Part shown: piece by piece, positions 35,705-43,885 of the stretch
Layout of the letters: every line of letters begins with the position of its first letter
How positions within the stretch are numbered: position 1 is the first letter of the stretch
Origin: Vibrio harveyi NBRC 15634 = ATCC 14126 = KCTC 12724
GTDB taxonomy: Bacteria; Pseudomonadota; Gammaproteobacteria; Enterobacterales; Vibrionaceae
NCBI RefSeq assembly: GCF_001591145.1
Contig: NZ_BCUF01000020.1
Location: forward strand, 1-64,000
Length of the DNA: 64,000 nt
Direction of reading: 5' to 3'
The notes under the pieces: model-generated
The model's database searches: none
Told to the model about the DNA's origin: nothing
Seen by the model: only the letters and a program-made list of their open reading frames with translations
Translations under genes and position numbers: made by a program

Positions 35705-37576
35705 ATGAAATTCAGACATAAGGTTGTAACTGCCTCTTCTATTTTACTGCTTGTTACTGTGGCATTGCTGTCGACACAACAGGTTATGACTATCCGTTCG
35801 CAGATCGAAGAAAACATTGATACGAGTGTGAACGAAATTCTCTCCAGTGTGGGGAACACTGTAGAGTCCGAAATGAACGCGAAGAAAGATCTTGCTCAAT
35901 CGATGACCGAGATCTTGGAAATTAATCCAAGCGATCACGATTACGTAAAAGATGTACTAGAAAAGCCAATGCCAAAATCAAGCTTCTTGGCAATCGGGTA
36001 CGCATACGACCACGATGGTTCCTTAATCGAAAACGATGACGGCTGGGAAGCTGGTGCCGACTATGATCCTCGTGTTCGCCCTTGGTTTGTCTCTGCAAAA
36101 GCACAGGGCAAACTTATCGTCACTGACCCTTATGTTGATGTCTCTTCTAAGAAGGTCATTATTTCTATCGGTACGCCAGTTCGCGAAGCCGGTCGATTCC
36201 TAGCAGCGATGTTCTACGATATGGAGCTGACCACCCTTTCTGACTTGGTAAACCAAGTCAATCTATTTGATGCCGGCTACCTCTTCCTCGTTACTGCAGA
36301 CGGCACGACGATTGCTCACCCAGAAGCGAAATACAATGGTGAGAAGCTATCGAGCTACTTGCCACAAGTCGAGATCAAACCTGGCGCTCAACACATTGAG
36401 ATTAACGGCAACAAATACATGGCGAGCCTGTCGCACATTGCGGGTGAAAATTGGTATGTAGGCGCGCTTGTCGACGAAAGCATTGCGTATTCTGCAGTAG
36501 GTAAGCTGCGTAATAGTGCAATCATCTACTCATTGATTGCCGTGATTGCCTCTATCATCGCACTGACTATCCTTATCCGTACCTTGATGCGCCCTCTTGA
36601 TGAGCTAAACACAGCAATCCAAGCCGTCGCATCAGGCAAAGGCGATTTAACGCAGCGTTTGGACACCAATACCGATCAAGAATTCTCTGAACTAGCAAAA
36701 GGTTTCAATACCTTTATGGAGAACTTGCAGCACCAGATCATCGAATCGAAGAGTATCTCTGATCAGATCCTCAGCGGAACGCAAATTACTGCTGAAGGTG
36801 CACGTGACTCTGCGTCTGCGATTCAGACTCAACTTCAAGAGCTAGAGCAACTTGCAACAGCTATGCACGAAATGTCAGTAACGGCAACCGAAGTAGCTAA
36901 CAACGCGCAAGGCGCAGCAAGTGCAGCGAAAGAAGCGGATGAAGCGACCATGCAAGGCTCCTCTATCGTAAATGAGTCGACAGAAACGATTAACCTACTT
37001 TCTGACAGCATCGATCAAGCGGTTGAAGAAGTTCAAGGTTTAGAGTCTGCGACAGCTAACATTGAGACTATTCTTAAAGTTATCAACGATATTGCAGACC
37101 AAACGAACCTACTTGCACTGAATGCGGCAATCGAAGCGGCGCGTGCAGGTGAATCTGGTCGTGGCTTCGCAGTGGTAGCCGATGAAGTACGTACTCTTGC
37201 ACAACGTACTCAAGAGTCTACGACCGAAATTCGCAGCATGATTGAGCAATTGCAATCAGGCGCATCTTCTGTTGCAAGCGCAATGCACCAAAGCAAAGGC
37301 AGCGCAGTAGAAGCGGTAGAAAAAGCAGGACACGCAAATGACGCTCTGCAACGCATCCGCGATGCGATTCAACGTATCTCGGATATGAACTTGCAGATTG
37401 CTTCGGCAGCTGAAGAGCAAAGCTTGGTAGCAGAAGAGATCAACAACAACACGGTCAACATCAAAGATCTATCGACTCAAGTTGCTGACTCTGCAAACCG
37501 CACCAACGATGCAATGCAAGCGCAGAATGAAGACGTTCGTAAACAAGACGAAATCCTTAACCGCTTTACGGTGTAA
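35705..37576 (+). CDS. Methyl-accepting chemotaxis protein with dCache sensor, likely amino acid receptor
   Basis: A 623-residue transmembrane chemoreceptor. Helix 1 (about 8-28) and helix 2 (about 277-297) flank a periplasmic double-Cache domain; a HAMP domain (about 298-350) and the MCP signalling domain follow ([20 protein letters not shown], then [21 protein letters not shown]). In the membrane-distal pocket Y120, R125, W127, F128, Y143 and D172 line up in order and spacing with the amino acid-binding motif of dCache_1AA receptors such as PctA; only the aromatic at 128 differs (Phe for Tyr). This predicts amino acid ligands. The start is ATG 35705, with GAGGGAAAA upstream. Confidence 0.92.
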   Translation: MKFRHKVVTASSILLLVTVALLSTQQVMTIRSQIEENIDTSVNEILSSVGNTVESEMNAKKDLAQSMTEILEINPSDHDYVKDVLEKPMPKSSFLAIGYAYDHDGSLIENDDGWEAGADYDPRVRPWFVSAKAQGKLIVTDPYVDVSSKKVIISIGTPVREAGRFLAAMFYDMELTTLSDLVNQVNLFDAGYLFLVTADGTTIAHPEAKYNGEKLSSYLPQVEIKPGAQHIEINGNKYMASLSHIAGENWYVGALVDESIAYSAVGKLRNSAIIYSLIAVIASIIALTILIRTLMRPLDELNTAIQAVASGKGDLTQRLDTNTDQEFSELAKGFNTFMENLQHQIIESKSISDQILSGTQITAEGARDSASAIQTQLQELEQLATAMHEMSVTATEVANNAQGAASAAKEADEATMQGSSIVNESTETINLLSDSIDQAVEEVQGLESATANIETILKVINDIADQTNLLALNAAIEAARAGESGRGFAVVADEVRTLAQRTQESTTEIRSMIEQLQSGASSVASAMHQSKGSAVEAVEKAGHANDALQRIRDAIQRISDMNLQIASAAEEQSLVAEEINNNTVNIKDLSTQVADSANRTNDAMQAQNEDVRKQDEILNRFTV

Positions 37577-37598
37577 CACTTCTCTTACTTACAAATGC

Positions 37599-37630
37599 AA
37601 AACAGCGAGCACAGTGCTCGCTGTTTTTTT
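37599..37630. terminator. Bidirectional terminator after the chemoreceptor
   Basis: AAACAGCGAGCAC / GTGCTCGCTGTTT, a near-perfect long stem with T8 on the plus strand, between convergent genes. Confidence 0.9.
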
Positions 37631-37635
37631 ATCGA

Positions 37636-37944
37636 TTACAACACCACATGAACATAACGATCTTTTGAACGCTTGTAATAGTGCTCATCCACCTTCAGGT
37701 AGGTAAAGTTCCCGATCTGGATATACGTACTGCGCGGTGGAATACGCTTGTAGTGATAATAATAATGTTTTGGTCGTTTGTGCTTCACCACGACGACCTT
37801 TTTATGCTTGTGTTTATGTTTATGTTTATGGTGATGATGACCGTGTTTATTATGATGATGCTTTGGATGCGCGGAAACATCAGCGCTGAACACTCCTAAC
37901 GAAAGCATCATTCCAATCATGGTAAGAGAAAGTCGCTTCGACAC
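37636..37944 (-). CDS. His/Lys-rich secreted protein
   Basis: A 102-residue protein with a signal peptide (MSKRLSLTMIGMMLSLGVFSADVSA) and a mature region opening with a dense His/Lys block (residues about 26-48, HPKHHHNKHGHHHHKHKHK). A Tyr-rich linker (RPKHYYYHYKRIPP) and a small folded-looking tail (YIQIGNFTYLKVDEHYYKRSKDRYVHVVL) follow. It resembles other Vibrio periplasmic His-rich proteins of unknown function; binding of Zn, Ni or Cu is an inference from composition. The start is ATG 37944 (stop TAA region 37636). The tail IGNFTYLKVDEHYYK may be related to the DUF6515-like YFKYKNTWF block of the protein at 40973. Confidence 0.75.
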   Translation of the reverse strand: MSKRLSLTMIGMMLSLGVFSADVSAHPKHHHNKHGHHHHKHKHKHKHKKVVVVKHKRPKHYYYHYKRIPPRSTYIQIGNFTYLKVDEHYYKRSKDRYVHVVL

Positions 37945-38112
37945 TCAATTCCCCTTTTCTTAATAACTTGGGCGTTATGATAAAAAGAGATGCAATCGCT
38001 CTTGTCAGGCGCTAGCGAGACAATTTCATCCCATGGTCAAATATCATCACGATTTATCAAGCCAAGGCCAATCCGATAAGAGCTACAGATGTATCACTCG
38101 CCAAAAGGCATA

Positions 38113-38148
38113 AAAAAGCCGTTTACCCCACGAGGCAAACGGCTTTTT
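38113..38148 (-). terminator. Intrinsic terminator of the permease gene
   Basis: AAAAAGCCGTTT / AAACGGCTTTTT stem with inner CC-GG pairing, 40 bp beyond the permease stop. A and T runs allow both directions. Confidence 0.88.
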
Positions 38149-38187
38149 AAAATTTGAGTCGCTTAAGCGTCAATCAATCAGTGGATA

Positions 38188-39345
38188 CTACACCGCTTGT
38201 GCAAACAACAGGAAACAACCAAATAGGAAGATCACGCTCATGCCCATCGCACCGCCACCTGCTTCGTACACATTGTCATCATCCACAGGCACACGACGTA
38301 CTTTCATCGTCATTGATAGTGGGACAAAAACTGCTAAGAACACGAGGATAATACCTGCGTAGCTTAGGATTGCGAGAAAGTGTTCTGGAGCAAACACGGC
38401 ACCAAGCAGCGGTAGGATGAACGTTGTCACAAATACCACAGGCTTGCTAGCTTTAAGAAGGTCCGCATTTTGGTCATACAACGCCATTGCCACACCCAAG
38501 AAAGACGTTAGAAGCGCCAGACCAGTGAACATCGATAGAATGAATTCTAGACCCGAATATTGTTGACCAAGTACAGAGATCAACTCAGATACGTTAGAGA
38601 ATTGAATAAGCTCGTGTGGAGGTAGGTTACCCACGACTGCAAACAACCAAAGTAGGTAGCACACAAGAGGAATCGTAGAGCCAACAATGATCATGTTGCG
38701 CAGTTGATTCTTACTTGCTTCTTTGTTGTAGGTCACTAAAGAAGGAATCACCACCATAAAGCCGAAGCTGGTGAATAGAACTGAGCTCTGTTTGATCAAT
38801 GCCATTTTGTCTGCATTTACCACTTCACTTAGACCTTCAAATGACACATTTGGCGCAAGAGAGAATAGCGTTAGAATGAGCGCGACAATCATACCGATGA
38901 ACAAGCCACGGTTTAGCTTATCCACCACACCAGTACCCGCTGATACGATAAGACCAACCAGCACAGTAAAGCCAACTTGGCTAGAAATCGTAGAAAGTGG
39001 TAGTCCCATTGACGTGGTGACTTTTTGTACCAAGTCACCCGCACCAATAATGTAAGCCATTAGCAGACAAACAAGTAGTGCATACAAAAGACCATTAGTA
39101 ACAAGCTGACCACCTTTACCAAGGGTTTCGCGAGCGATTGCATTCATGCTGACACCACCACCTACTTTGCAGCTTGCTTCTAATAGAAGAAGTGCAGCGT
39201 AAGTTGTACCTGCCCAAATGAACAGCATAAGGAGAGTGCCCCAAAGAAGGCCAAATTGAGCAAGCACCATTGGTATGGCAAGCATACCAGCGCCAAGAGC
39301 AGTACCTGCTACGATCAGGGAGCTGCCGACAAGTTTTAGGTTCAC
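38188..39345 (-). CDS. Aromatic amino acid permease (HAAAP family, TyrP/Mtr-like)
   Basis: A 385-residue, eleven-helix permease of the hydroxy/aromatic amino acid family. The N-terminus VGSSLIVAGTALGAGMLAIPMVLAQFG is the substrate-site GAGMLAIP block shared by TyrP, Mtr and TnaB. Later landmarks are LFTSFGFMVVIPSLVTYN and SLGLA-like FTGLALLTSFLGVAMALYD. It imports tyrosine or tryptophan with protons; I cannot separate the two. The start is ATG 39345. The upstream region is long and unusual: a hairpin, several GGTTCGAA motifs and, 460 bp away, a TyrR-like palindrome, so regulation by aromatic amino acids is plausible but unproven. Confidence 0.9.
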   Translation of the reverse strand: MNLKLVGSSLIVAGTALGAGMLAIPMVLAQFGLLWGTLLMLFIWAGTTYAALLLLEASCKVGGGVSMNAIARETLGKGGQLVTNGLLYALLVCLLMAYIIGAGDLVQKVTTSMGLPLSTISSQVGFTVLVGLIVSAGTGVVDKLNRGLFIGMIVALILTLFSLAPNVSFEGLSEVVNADKMALIKQSSVLFTSFGFMVVIPSLVTYNKEASKNQLRNMIIVGSTIPLVCYLLWLFAVVGNLPPHELIQFSNVSELISVLGQQYSGLEFILSMFTGLALLTSFLGVAMALYDQNADLLKASKPVVFVTTFILPLLGAVFAPEHFLAILSYAGIILVFLAVFVPLSMTMKVRRVPVDDDNVYEAGGGAMGMSVIFLFGCFLLFAQAV

Positions 39346-39384
39346 GGTTAATACCTCTAAATTTAATCCGTTTTATTGTGACTT

Positions 39385-39409
39385 ATCGTACTTTGGTTCG
39401 AAGTACGAT
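39385..39409. promoter_or_regulatory. Hairpin in the permease leader
   Basis: A perfect 9-bp inverted repeat (ATCGTACTT / AAGTACGAT) with a seven-base loop containing GGTTCG lies 40 bp upstream of the permease start. It has no T-run, so it is not a standard terminator; it could be an operator or a translational-control hairpin. Confidence 0.45.
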
Positions 39410-39427
39410 CTACGGAAACGCCCTACC

Positions 39428-39532
39428 TTACAGCCCCCAGAACTCAGCGCGAAGCCGGAATTCAGGATGCAAAAAGCCTAGACTCAAGACGGATCTATCC
39501 TGTCTGAGCATATAAAGGGGGTAGGGAATCAT
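39428..39532 (-). CDS. Possible 34-codon aromatic-rich leader peptide upstream of the permease
   Basis: An open frame of 34 codons runs toward the permease and stops 83 bp before its start. Six of 34 residues are aromatic, including MIPYPLYML at the start and EFWGL at the end. It could be a leader peptide for attenuation by aromatic amino acids. However the ribosome site (CCGGAA right next to ATG) is poor, and no antiterminator/terminator pair with a U-run is evident. It is offered as a hypothesis only. Confidence 0.25.
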   Translation of the reverse strand: MIPYPLYMLRQDRSVLSLGFLHPEFRLRAEFWGL

Positions 39533-39570
39533 TTCCGGGCAGAGTTTGATTAACGGAACGTCTCACTTTG

Positions 39571-39638
39571 GGTTCGAAGCAAAATCAGCGCATCCTTTTT
39601 CGTCAATCCCATTCTCTGCTGAATGGATTTGGTTCGAA
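39571..39638 (+). repeat. GGTTCGAA motif cluster (four exact copies 39395-39944)
   Basis: The octamer GGTTCGAA occurs on the plus strand at 39395, 39571, 39631 and 39937, mostly as TTTGGTTCGAA. The two central copies lie in this stretch. Near-matches occur at 39907 (GGTTCACA) and 39978 (GGTTCCCC). Chance predicts far fewer than one copy in 550 bp. They are not parts of tRNA genes. Confidence 0.5.
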
Positions 39639-39807
39639 AGGATTGTAAGGCATAAATAGGACGATTGAAAAGCAAAAGCTCCATCTTATAGCCATATATT
39701 TTAACAACTATCAGTTGATGCAACAGATATGTTGTAAAACCGCCGATTATTTAGCCTTTTGTCGTTATAAAGAATCGAAAGTGAGCGATAGCACTCAATT
39801 TTTGAGG

Positions 39808-39825
39808 TGTACATGAAAATGTACA
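39808..39825. promoter_or_regulatory. Perfect palindrome, TyrR-box-like, overlapping a small gene start
   Basis: TGTACATGAAAATGTACA matches TGTAAA-N6-TTTACA at 10 of 12 positions with the key G and C in place. The arms extend to GTGTACAT-GAAA-ATGTACAC, a perfect 8-bp inverted repeat. As RNA it would form a hairpin holding the start codon of the 48-codon gene at 39813. Confidence 0.45.
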
Positions 39826-39959
39826 CTTTGTTGGAAGGTGTTAGAAACCCGGAACATAGCCTAGATTCAGCAATATCGTTATTATTCGCTCCGTATCGAC
39901 ATGTTTCGGTTCACATACCTCTAAACACTGATTTACGGTTCGAAAATATAGGTAAATGA
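39813..39959 (+). CDS. Possible 48-residue small protein, function unknown
   Basis: A short open frame with a GAGGTG ribosome site 5 bp before ATG 39813, stop TGA at 39957-39959 and an intrinsic terminator 9 bp later. The product begins MKMYTLLEGVRNPEHSLDSA and ends LNTDLRFENIGK, a mixed, soluble-looking composition with no membrane helix. The start codon sits inside a perfect palindrome. I do not recognise the family. Ribosome site plus private terminator suggest a real transcript; whether it is a coding gene or a small RNA is open. Confidence 0.5.
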   Translation: MKMYTLLEGVRNPEHSLDSAISLLFAPYRHVSVHIPLNTDLRFENIGK

Positions 39960-39967
39960 GTGTTCCG

Positions 39968-39998
39968 AATGCTGGGTTTGGTTCCCCAGCATTTTTAT
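39968..39998 (+). terminator. Intrinsic terminator after the 48-codon gene
   Basis: AATGCTGGG / CCCAGCATT stem with a GGTTC-containing loop and TTTTT on the plus strand. No annotated gene on this strand ends nearby, so it must end a short transcript starting within the preceding few hundred bases. Confidence 0.75.
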
Positions 39999-40096
39999 CC
40001 TTTCGTTAATTATTCCAAGTGCTTTTATTTCACACAAACGCCTTTGTGGGATTTCGCTCGTCCGTATTTTGTTAAACGAACCAAACCTTCAACGCA

Positions 40097-40408
40097 TTAC
40101 ATCTCCTTGTCTAGCGCATCAATAATGTATGTCAGCACAGCAATCCCCAAATCAGCAACCGAACGTTCCATCAAACTCAAGTGTTCATATGATTGAACCA
40201 ACTCCTGTTGTTCAATATCACAGCGGTGTAAAAACAGCTCTTTATAGTTCATCAATCGCTTTTGGGATTCTCGCGTTAGCCAAGTAACATCTAATCTTGT
40301 ATCCCGGCTACGATTGCGAATTTCATCAAGAAGTTGATCTAAAATGCGTTGCATTTTGCGAATATTAACTTCGCCAGAAATTGATTTATAAAACTGATAT
40401 TTTTCCAT
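40097..40408 (-). CDS. Uncharacterised 103-residue helical protein
   Basis: A 103-residue, mostly alpha-helical and soluble protein (MEKYQFYKSISGEVNIRKMQRILDQLLDEI, then TWLTRESQKRLMNYKELFLHRCDIEQQ). No family recognised. The start is ATG 40408 with a weak upstream site. The gene is divergent from the XRE-type regulator at 40549 across 140 bp, so the two are probably regulated together, for instance as a target and its repressor. A toxin-antitoxin role is possible by layout only and is not supported by motifs. Confidence 0.6.
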   Translation of the reverse strand: MEKYQFYKSISGEVNIRKMQRILDQLLDEIRNRSRDTRLDVTWLTRESQKRLMNYKELFLHRCDIEQQELVQSYEHLSLMERSVADLGIAVLTYIIDALDKEM

Positions 40409-40548
40409 TTTCTGAAACTGACTGAATTCACGTTATTTTTTTGTGGAACGTCATTCTTATCACTATATCCATTCGGGTAAATATGGGGTGGTTAAACTGG
40501 TCCGGTTATTGCGTGCTTCAGGACAAAACTGTCCACTAAGGAGGAGCG

Positions 40549-40884
40549 ATGCAAGTAGACCCGTTGATTGAAGTTCTGATTAGGCGACGCAAAATGAAAG
40601 GCGTGTCACGCGAACAAATGGCAAAAATTGCCGGAATGAGTGAAAAGACGTATCAGCGAATAGAGCGAGGCGAATCTGATTTAAAACTCTCACAATACCG
40701 TTCAATTTTGCGTGCATTAAACCTGACCGATTTAGACATCGCATTGGATGCAAGAGGTGTTGATAACATTTCTGCAGAAGACGTTGCGTCTGCGGCAAGA
40801 TTACTTCCCCCGGAAGCACAGTCTATGCTGACCAAGCTTATCTTCTTAGTGCTAGAGCAAAAAACTAAGACATCCCAAAAGTAG
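40549..40884 (+). CDS. XRE-family helix-turn-helix regulator
   Basis: A 111-residue DNA-binding protein. The Cro/CI-type helix-turn-helix spans about 8-62: RRRKMKGVSREQMAKIAGMSEKTYQRIERGESDLKLSQYRSILRAL. The C-terminal part (63-111) has a short acidic region and the helical LLPPEAQSMLTKLIFLVLEQKTK. The start is ATG 40549 with an excellent AAGGAGGAG upstream. It is divergent from the uncharacterised 103-residue gene. Chromosomal XRE regulators of this size often control a neighbouring gene and themselves. Confidence 0.88.
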   Translation: MQVDPLIEVLIRRRKMKGVSREQMAKIAGMSEKTYQRIERGESDLKLSQYRSILRALNLTDLDIALDARGVDNISAEDVASAARLLPPEAQSMLTKLIFLVLEQKTKTSQK

Positions 40885-40972
40885 TGCTCTAGACGCATGA
40901 ATCAAACACAGTTATGGTGAGCTAAACTTAAAGACTAGCGCTTCGATACTCCAAATTATGGGGGAATATACT

Positions 40973-41704
40973 ATGAGAAGCATCTGGGTAATCGCCACCA
41001 CCATTCTCTGCTTGGTTGGGTCAACAAACCTTTCTGCACAGTCACAGGTGAAACCAGCAGTAAAACCGATAACTCAACCGGGTAACAAACACGATTTACG
41101 CCCAGTAAACCGCCCTTACCGTCCCATTAAGCCACCGCACCATTACCGTCCGCCTTACTACCGACCACCCTACTATCATCGACCTCATTATGTCGTGAGA
41201 CCACCTCGTTATCATTCGTCGTTTATCTATGTAAGACCGGGATATTGGTATCCACCTTATCGTGGACGTTACTATTATTATCACAGTGATTTAGTAGACA
41301 TTGCGACCTTTGCTGTCTTCGCTGGTATTACTTATGCCATTGTTCAAGATTCCTATTACCGTCGTGATGGTGTCCGCTATGTGTACGTTCGTTATCCACC
41401 AAGTGGTAACTACACCATATTGCGCGATGACCGTGTGATAACGTCATCGACGACCAATGATACTCCGCCTTCAAGGCAGATCGTTTCGCCATCATTAAGC
41501 TCAAACACAGCAAGAGTGAGTCCAATACCACCAGCGCCAAAGCCTGAGCCAAGCCACTATAAACTTGGTGAAATCGTAGACTCGCTGCCTCACACTAAAG
41601 AAACTGTCGTCGTTAACGGGCAAAGTTATTTCAAATATAAAAATACTTGGTTTGCACCACTCAGAGCCGAGCGCAAATTTGTTGTGGTAGAGCCTCCGTT
41701 GTAG
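40973..41704 (+). CDS. DUF6515-like secreted Pro/Tyr-rich protein
   Basis: A 243-residue exported protein. A signal peptide (MRSIWVIATTILCLVGSTNLSAQ) is followed by a low-complexity Pro/Tyr/Arg/His region (about 45-105, HYRPPYYRPPYYHRPHYVVRPP) and RGRYYYYHSDLVDIATFAVFAGITYAIVQDSYYR, a hydrophobic segment. The C-terminal VVVNGQSYFKYKNTWFAPL matches the DUF6515 pattern. Such proteins are periplasmic or surface proteins of unknown function. The start is ATG 40973 with GGGGGAA upstream rather than the ATG at 40958. It follows the XRE gene by 88 bp. Confidence 0.8.
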   Translation: MRSIWVIATTILCLVGSTNLSAQSQVKPAVKPITQPGNKHDLRPVNRPYRPIKPPHHYRPPYYRPPYYHRPHYVVRPPRYHSSFIYVRPGYWYPPYRGRYYYYHSDLVDIATFAVFAGITYAIVQDSYYRRDGVRYVYVRYPPSGNYTILRDDRVITSSTTNDTPPSRQIVSPSLSSNTARVSPIPPAPKPEPSHYKLGEIVDSLPHTKETVVVNGQSYFKYKNTWFAPLRAERKFVVVEPPL

Positions 41705-41731
41705 TGCTTTTTGTTTCATCCTAAACAAACA

Positions 41732-41752
41732 AAACCCGCACGCTGCGGGTTT
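41732..41752. terminator. Intrinsic terminator after DUF6515 gene
   Basis: AAACCCGCA-CGC-TGCGGGTTT, a perfect 9-bp stem between convergent genes; T-runs are short. Confidence 0.8.
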
Positions 41753-41790
41753 ATGTTGCTTAGCCGATAACCATTTGGATCAATCGCTTC

Positions 41791-42537
41791 TCAATACAGC
41801 GCTTCGAACTCTGGAATTTTCGCCTTGCCCCTCAGCAGTAAGAAGTTCAAGAACCGGCTCGTTGATGTAGTGAGTATTTTCTCTTCTTCAACACCATGTT
41901 TTTCCAGCAAAGCAATGGCCAACTCTAACTTGGAAATCTCTTCACTGAAGTGAGCATCCGATCCTGTGGTGAAGTAAACGCCAATTTCTTTACCTAGCTC
42001 CACAATACGGTCACAGCGACTATCACTGCCCTTACGGCTTTTACCTGTCAAAGACGTATTGTTTACTTCTACCGCGACATTGTGCTCTTTTGCACAACGC
42101 AGAACCTGCTCCATATCGAATGGGTAATTCGGGTTACCTAAGTGACCGAGAACATCCACTCTGCCACTTTTGATTGCATTAATAAGAGCGGCGGTATGCT
42201 CAACTTCCGATGCAGGCTTAAACACGGGTTCATGAAAGCTCGCTATCACCCAATCAAGATGTTGATCAGAAGAAGGCGGTAAATCGATCTCCCCCTTCAC
42301 ATTCAGCGTGTTGGCTTCGACGCCACGAAGAATACCAACCTCATGTAAAAAGCGGGGCAAAATTCTTTGATTATTGAAATGCCAGTAGTGAGGGGCGCCT
42401 GGCATCTCAGGAGCATGATCGGTGGTACAAAGAAGTTTTAGCCCCTTATTCTTGGCAGCCAACGCATTCTCTAAAATTGTGCTATAAGCGTGTCCACTGG
42501 CAATAGTATGGGTGTGGCTATCAATCACGATATCCAT
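41791..42537 (-). CDS. PHP-domain phosphatase, YcdX-like
   Basis: A 248-residue PHP-family trinuclear-zinc phosphoesterase, close to E. coli YcdX. Metal-binding residues are visible: [15 protein letters not shown] (HxH and H), TTDHAPEM (DH), RGVEANT (E), ASFHEPVF (H), LGHLGNPNY (H) and GSDAHFS (DxH). [13 protein letters not shown] and the C-terminal [13 protein letters not shown] match YcdX. The natural substrate is a phosphate ester that is not known. It is the last gene of the minus-strand cmt-like cluster, 27 bp after the kinase gene, so it may dephosphorylate an intermediate of that pathway (inference). Confidence 0.9.
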   Translation of the reverse strand: MDIVIDSHTHTIASGHAYSTILENALAAKNKGLKLLCTTDHAPEMPGAPHYWHFNNQRILPRFLHEVGILRGVEANTLNVKGEIDLPPSSDQHLDWVIASFHEPVFKPASEVEHTAALINAIKSGRVDVLGHLGNPNYPFDMEQVLRCAKEHNVAVEVNNTSLTGKSRKGSDSRCDRIVELGKEIGVYFTTGSDAHFSEEISKLELAIALLEKHGVEEEKILTTSTSRFLNFLLLRGKAKIPEFEALY

Positions 42538-42563
42538 GGTAACCTCCTGAGATTGTGGACGAA

Positions 42564-43298
42564 CTATCGAATTTCGAACGAGCCGTTTTGATTAAGGAAC
42601 AAAGATAAGTCAGCAGGAACCGAATGATTCAGAACTTTATCAACGTTGACCGCATCAGAACGTAAATAGAACTCCAATGCCGCTTCTGGGTCTGTACCGC
42701 CGCGGATTTTACGATTGACCAAACGATCTTGTAGAAACTCCGCTTGGGTATCAATAAACACCGTAAAATCTGCCAAACGATGCAGTTCTTTCCATACTGG
42801 TTCATCAAGCAGCAGCCAGTTGCCTTCAACAACGACAATGTTGCGATTAACTTGAATGGCATCATCAACTGGGTCATGTAAGTTGCGGTCGTAGTAAGGC
42901 CACTTACTGTCTTTCACTTTCAGTTGTTTCAGTTTGTCGATAAGCTCCGTGAGATTGAACGTCTCGTAAGAGCCTTTAATGCTGCGCAGTGGAACACGTT
43001 CACCATTACGCTCAATGGTGTTGCTGTCGAGGATTTCATTCGGGTAGTGAAAACCATCAAAAGGCAGAACCTGAAGTGGCTCTTGGTTTTCATCTTGTTC
43101 TGATAAATATTCCCAAAAGGCTGCTAGCGTAGACTTTCCACTACCCGGAGGGGCGCACAAGAACACAACAATACGCTCCTGCTTCTCGTGATAAAGGCGG
43201 GTAAACTTTTCGATAAGAGGTTGATGGATTCGCTTTACGTCGGCTTCAGGAAAGGTAGCTTCGGTCTCAAAACCACTGACGTTTAAATTCACTTTCAT
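42564..43298 (-). CDS. P-loop kinase, YggC-like (nucleoside/sugar kinase family)
   Basis: A 244-residue P-loop protein. Walker A is APPGSGKST (49-57), with [14 protein letters not shown] as the Walker B-like strand and [11 protein letters not shown] and [23 protein letters not shown] as family blocks. It belongs to the uridine/panthothenate kinase-like group and resembles E. coli YggC. In E. coli yggC lies with yggD, yggP and cmtAB; here the same partners are adjacent, so it likely phosphorylates a sugar or sugar derivative of that pathway. Starts 10 bp after the MltR-family gene. Confidence 0.85.
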   Translation of the reverse strand: MKVNLNVSGFETEATFPEADVKRIHQPLIEKFTRLYHEKQERIVVFLCAPPGSGKSTLAAFWEYLSEQDENQEPLQVLPFDGFHYPNEILDSNTIERNGERVPLRSIKGSYETFNLTELIDKLKQLKVKDSKWPYYDRNLHDPVDDAIQVNRNIVVVEGNWLLLDEPVWKELHRLADFTVFIDTQAEFLQDRLVNRKIRGGTDPEAALEFYLRSDAVNVDKVLNHSVPADLSLFLNQNGSFEIR

Positions 43299-43307
43299 GG
43301 TGAACCC

Positions 43308-43826
43308 TTATTGATTTATCTCCCCTTCGATTCTTTCTATCAACATTTCACACGACAGCTTTAATACTGTTTTGATGAGGGCTTCGTATCTCATTTGTGA
43401 AAAGGACTCAAACGAAGAGAACTTAAGCTGATTGATCGACTCAAGATAAAAGCTGTCTTGCTGGGAAGAGAGTACTGATTGGTTTTTGATGAAGTCGTAA
43501 ATCACGTCATCGGCAAACTCGACCTTTTCCGACTGAGTGACCGCGAACTCCAACACCTGATCGTACAACCCAATGTCAGCGTAAGTTTCCAGTGAGATCT
43601 TGCCCATTGCAAACATCAACTTAGACACCACATCGGTTGTTGCTAACGGACCATCTTCTTTCAATAAAGGATCCACAGCATACTCCTTCACGAGGTCGTC
43701 TTGAACGAACACTTTCGGAAGCAGTGCTTTTAACTTGAGGTTAATTATTTTGTTAGAAACCTGAAGAAACGCAGTGGCATTTTCGCACTCGTCCAGCTTC
43801 TCCAGTAATTCATCTTCACGTGACAA
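43308..43826 (-). CDS. MltR-family (YggD-like) regulatory protein
   Basis: A 172-residue helical protein of the MltR family, named after the mannitol operon repressor of E. coli; the closest context relative is YggD. Conserved stretches are EKLDECENATAFLQVSNKIINLKLKALLPK and DPLLKEDGPLATTDVVSKLMFAMGKIS. MltR proteins lack a classic DNA-binding motif and probably act through protein contacts. The start is a TTG at 43826, since no ATG or GTG is available; GAGAGG lies 10 bp upstream. It lies between the dehydrogenase and the kinase, probably in the same operon. Confidence 0.85.
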   Translation of the reverse strand: MSREDELLEKLDECENATAFLQVSNKIINLKLKALLPKVFVQDDLVKEYAVDPLLKEDGPLATTDVVSKLMFAMGKISLETYADIGLYDQVLEFAVTQSEKVEFADDVIYDFIKNQSVLSSQQDSFYLESINQLKFSSFESFSQMRYEALIKTVLKLSCEMLIERIEGEINQ

Positions 43827-43885
43827 CGTCTTATGACCTCTCCATTATGTGGCAGCACAGAGGCTACCACACAAATTCGTTGCAA

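Noticed and set aside
39395..39944. tRNA gene fragments suggested by GGTTCGAA (T-loop-like)
   Set aside because: No acceptor or anticodon stems surround the copies, and the following bases do not continue the T-arm.
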